Shown here piece by piece: positions 62,247 to 64,000 of a stretch of 64,000 bases of DNA. The position numbers and the translations under genes were made by a program. The DNA comes from Lachnospiraceae bacterium (GTDB taxonomy: Bacteria; Bacillota; Clostridia; Lachnospirales; Lachnospiraceae). The notes beneath the pieces were generated by a model. That model worked only from the letters and a program-made list of their open reading frames with translations, was not told the DNA's origin and made no database searches. The stretch is from contig CAJTGD010000014.1 in NCBI GenBank assembly GCA_910575475.1, forward strand, positions 1 to 64,000, read 5' to 3'. How positions within the stretch are numbered: the stretch's first letter is position 1; every line of letters starts with the position of its first letter.

Positions 62247-62257
62247 AGAACGAAACA

Positions 62258-62758
62258 ATGAAAGAAACCAAAACCCTCAGTGTGCAGTTTGTCGCACAGG
62301 CGGCCGTGATCGCCGCCATCTATGTGGTGCTGACCCTTCTGTTCGCGCCATTTTCCTATGGAGAAGTACAGGTACGTCTCTCGGAGGCGCTGACCATCCT
62401 TCCGGTATTCACCCCGGCTGCTGTTCCGGGCCTGTTCGTGGGATGCCTGCTCAGCAACATCCTGGGCGGATGCATCGTGCCGGACATTATTTTCGGAAGC
62501 CTTGCTACGCTGACCGGCGCTGTATTTACTTACCTGCTTCGCAATCAGAGCCGATTTCTGGCGCCGCTTCCGCCGATCCTGGCCAATGCCCTGATCGTGC
62601 CTTTTGTCCTGAGATTTGGGTATCAGGTACCCCTGCCGATCCCGTTCATGATGCTGACAGTGGGAATCGGAGAAGTCATTTCCTGCGGGGTACTCGGAAT
62701 GATCCTGTACGCGGCCCTGTATCGATATAAGAATCTGATCTTCAAACCCGTATCCTGA
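62258..62758 (+). CDS. queT: QueT-family queuosine precursor transporter
   Basis: 166 residues with five or six membrane helices and family motifs FAPFSYGEVQVRLSEALTIL and GCLLSNILGGCIVPDIIFGS. It is the substrate-specific S component of an ECF transporter that takes up a queuosine precursor such as preQ1. Preceded by AAAGGAG and a preQ1-I-like riboswitch that overlaps this site; followed by a strong terminator. The shared ECF energising module is not in the window. Confidence 0.93.
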   Translation: MKETKTLSVQFVAQAAVIAAIYVVLTLLFAPFSYGEVQVRLSEALTILPVFTPAAVPGLFVGCLLSNILGGCIVPDIIFGSLATLTGAVFTYLLRNQSRFLAPLPPILANALIVPFVLRFGYQVPLPIPFMMLTVGIGEVISCGVLGMILYAALYRYKNLIFKPVS

Positions 62759-62790
62759 GCCGTCAGGTTTTACGCAGACAGTGATATTAC

Positions 62791-62829
62791 AAAACGGGAC
62801 AGGTGCTCTCAACACCTGCCCCGTTTTTT
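62791..62829. terminator. Intrinsic terminator of queT
   Basis: AAAACGGGACAGGTG pairs with CACCTGCCCCGTTTT, followed by T; A and T flanks allow use from both sides. Confidence 0.9.
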
Positions 62830-62928
62830 ATTCCACAACAGAATACCCCAGACCTCTTCGTAACTGCCGCCTCCTAATCCGGTTCAATAGCCCTCCGAAA
62901 TATCCCGCACAATCTGTACTTGTGTAAC

Positions 62929-64000
62929 TCACTTCACGAATCCGATAAACGTATTCCCTCCGCCGGCCGCGGCCGCGTCCATCTGCTCCATACTCACCGT
63001 AAGCTCCTGCCCGTTGTCCGGATCTATATAAGTCACCGTATCGTAGTCATATCCGGTCAGCAGGACCGCATGGCCGGGATCCGGCATCATGATCACCGGC
63101 ATTCCCTTGCTGATAATATACAGCACCTGGTTCAGCGTACACCCGGTCAGATCGATCCGCTTTGCCCCAGGTACATACTGCGCCGCATATCCTTCCAGAT
63201 ACTGCATGCAGGCCTCGGTCGAGGACTGTCCTTCCGCCTTCTGAAATGCCGCCGCTTCGGTATAGTACACCAGATCCCGGTTTCCCTTCTCCCAGACGTA
63301 GGACTGCTCCGAGGAGATCACCACACCGGAGATCTGCTCGGCCTTCTGGATCGCGTAGGCCGCCTTGTCATAGATCGCCGCCAGCTTTCCGACGCCGTAT
63401 ACATAGAACTTATCCGTCTTCACCTTATCATCGAAGGAAATGGTGATCGGCTGGGTTTCCATCACCTTTTTCGGCCGCAGGATTCTGGGCGAAAAGTCCT
63501 TGATCTCATCGGCAAAGGTCAGGCGCATCTGCTTTTCCTTCAAAACCGTGGAAAATGCCTCCGCCGTCACCTTGGATTCCTTGCGTTCCTCGTTGTTGGT
63601 CACATAATCCTGCGGGATCCCTGTGTAAACGCCGTCATTTTTTGACAGGCGGTTCAGCGTCATGAACCCTTTTTCAATCAGCACATCGGAGATGAATACC
63701 CCGTCCTGCTTATAATTCTTCTTCACCTTGTTGGAGGTATCCCGGATCTCCAGCTCATACATGGGAGAAATGGCATCGCCCGCGATGGTCGTTCCCTGGT
63801 CCTCCGCGCGAAGATAGCCGCAGACAAAGTCATTGTACACAAAACCCAGCGGACGCACTGCCTCGGCCGGTGTCTCTTCCTTTTTATCCTTGCCGCCGAA
63901 GCCGGAAAAATGCCATCCCTTGTCCTCCGTCTCTTCTTCCTCCCGGGAAGCGTTCACGGTGTAGGATTCTCCATTTGCCAGATTCAGCACGCAGACCTCC
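62929..64000 (-). CDS. C39-like peptidase-domain protein, N terminus outside the window
   Basis: At least 357 residues; the frame is open to the window edge (EVCVLNLANGESYTV), so the start lies beyond 64000. The C-terminal 150 residues resemble the C39-like papain fold: a Cys at CTLNQVLYIISKGMPVIMM, the His motif PGHAVLLTGYDYD and the Asp in YIDPDNG. This Cys lies in a position more like the substrate-loop than a usual QxxxxC motif, so activity is uncertain. The preceding part is an extracytoplasmic-type region with charged KDKKEETPAEA. Probably a secreted or surface protein. Confidence 0.65.
   Translation of the reverse strand, partial: EVCVLNLANGESYTVNASREEEETEDKGWHFSGFGGKDKKEETPAEAVRPLGFVYNDFVCGYLRAEDQGTTIAGDAISPMYELEIRDTSNKVKKNYKQDGVFISDVLIEKGFMTLNRLSKNDGVYTGIPQDYVTNNEERKESKVTAEAFSTVLKEKQMRLTFADEIKDFSPRILRPKKVMETQPITISFDDKVKTDKFYVYGVGKLAAIYDKAAYAIQKAEQISGVVISSEQSYVWEKGNRDLVYYTEAAAFQKAEGQSSTEACMQYLEGYAAQYVPGAKRIDLTGCTLNQVLYIISKGMPVIMMPDPGHAVLLTGYDYDTVTYIDPDNGQELTVSMEQMDAAAAGGGNTFIGFVK

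Overview
This looks like a chromosomal segment of a Gram-positive anaerobe of the Lachnospiraceae type (Bacillota, Clostridia). The evidence is the gene set rather than any marker gene: strong AGGAGG ribosome binding sites, GHKL kinase/LytTR regulator pairs next to ABC exporters, a CmpB-domain membrane protein, an [FeFe]-hydrogenase-like protein, a BlaI/M56 pair and a QueT gene behind a preQ1-I-like leader. No rRNA, tRNA or CRISPR array is visible. All family calls are from reading the sequence; no search was run.

Layout. 0.2-0.45 kb: a consensus promoter and a strong terminator bracket a short stretch with no convincing gene. 0.5-7.1 kb: a Wadjet-type SMC defence operon (jetA, jetB, jetC) with no jetD, ending in a gene of unknown function. 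7.2-15.4 kb: a LacI-controlled mannoside locus (regulator, epimerase, GH38 alpha-mannosidase, ABC permeases, binding protein); the second permease is truncated. 15.5-20.1 kb: PilZ protein, ferritin-like protein, a decayed nuclease/ATPase gene, a decayed ECF sigma/anti-sigma pair and small nucleotidyltransferase genes. 20.2-31.1 kb: two ABC exporters, a two-component system, CutC, GNAT and MATE genes. 31.5-37.5 kb: TetR, flavodoxin, BlaI/M56, hydrogenase-like protein and a Panacea-type toxin-antitoxin pair. 37.5-38.7 kb: gene debris. 38.9-46.9 kb: a second, complete Wadjet-type operon in the order jetD-jetA-jetB-jetC. 46.9-48.3 kb: diguanylate cyclase. 48.4-50.4 kb: a mosaic of four gene fragments. 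50.5-54.6 kb: CmpB-domain protein, DUF3990 fragment, GntR, and a protein with a Leu/Gly/Ser repeat domain. 54.8-61.5 kb: a sugar-acid (gluconate-type) operon with GntP permease, IlvD/Edd dehydratase, KDG-type kinase and GntR and PucR regulators. 61.8-64 kb: small ORF, preQ1 riboswitch with QueT, and a C39-like peptidase domain protein cut by the window edge.

How it works together. Two metabolic islands (mannosides; sugar acid to 2-keto-3-deoxy sugar acid to its 6-phosphate) have their own regulators and visible operators. The two Wadjet loci belong to clearly different lineages (JetC of 1141 and 1484 residues) and are about 32 kb apart; the Panacea pair and the broken RhuM gene beside the second suggest a defence island. 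An unusual number of genes here are truncated, frameshifted or internally deleted, and several families of short intergenic inverted repeats sit at gene ends, so the segment seems to be under active decay and rearrangement, unless some junctions are assembly errors.
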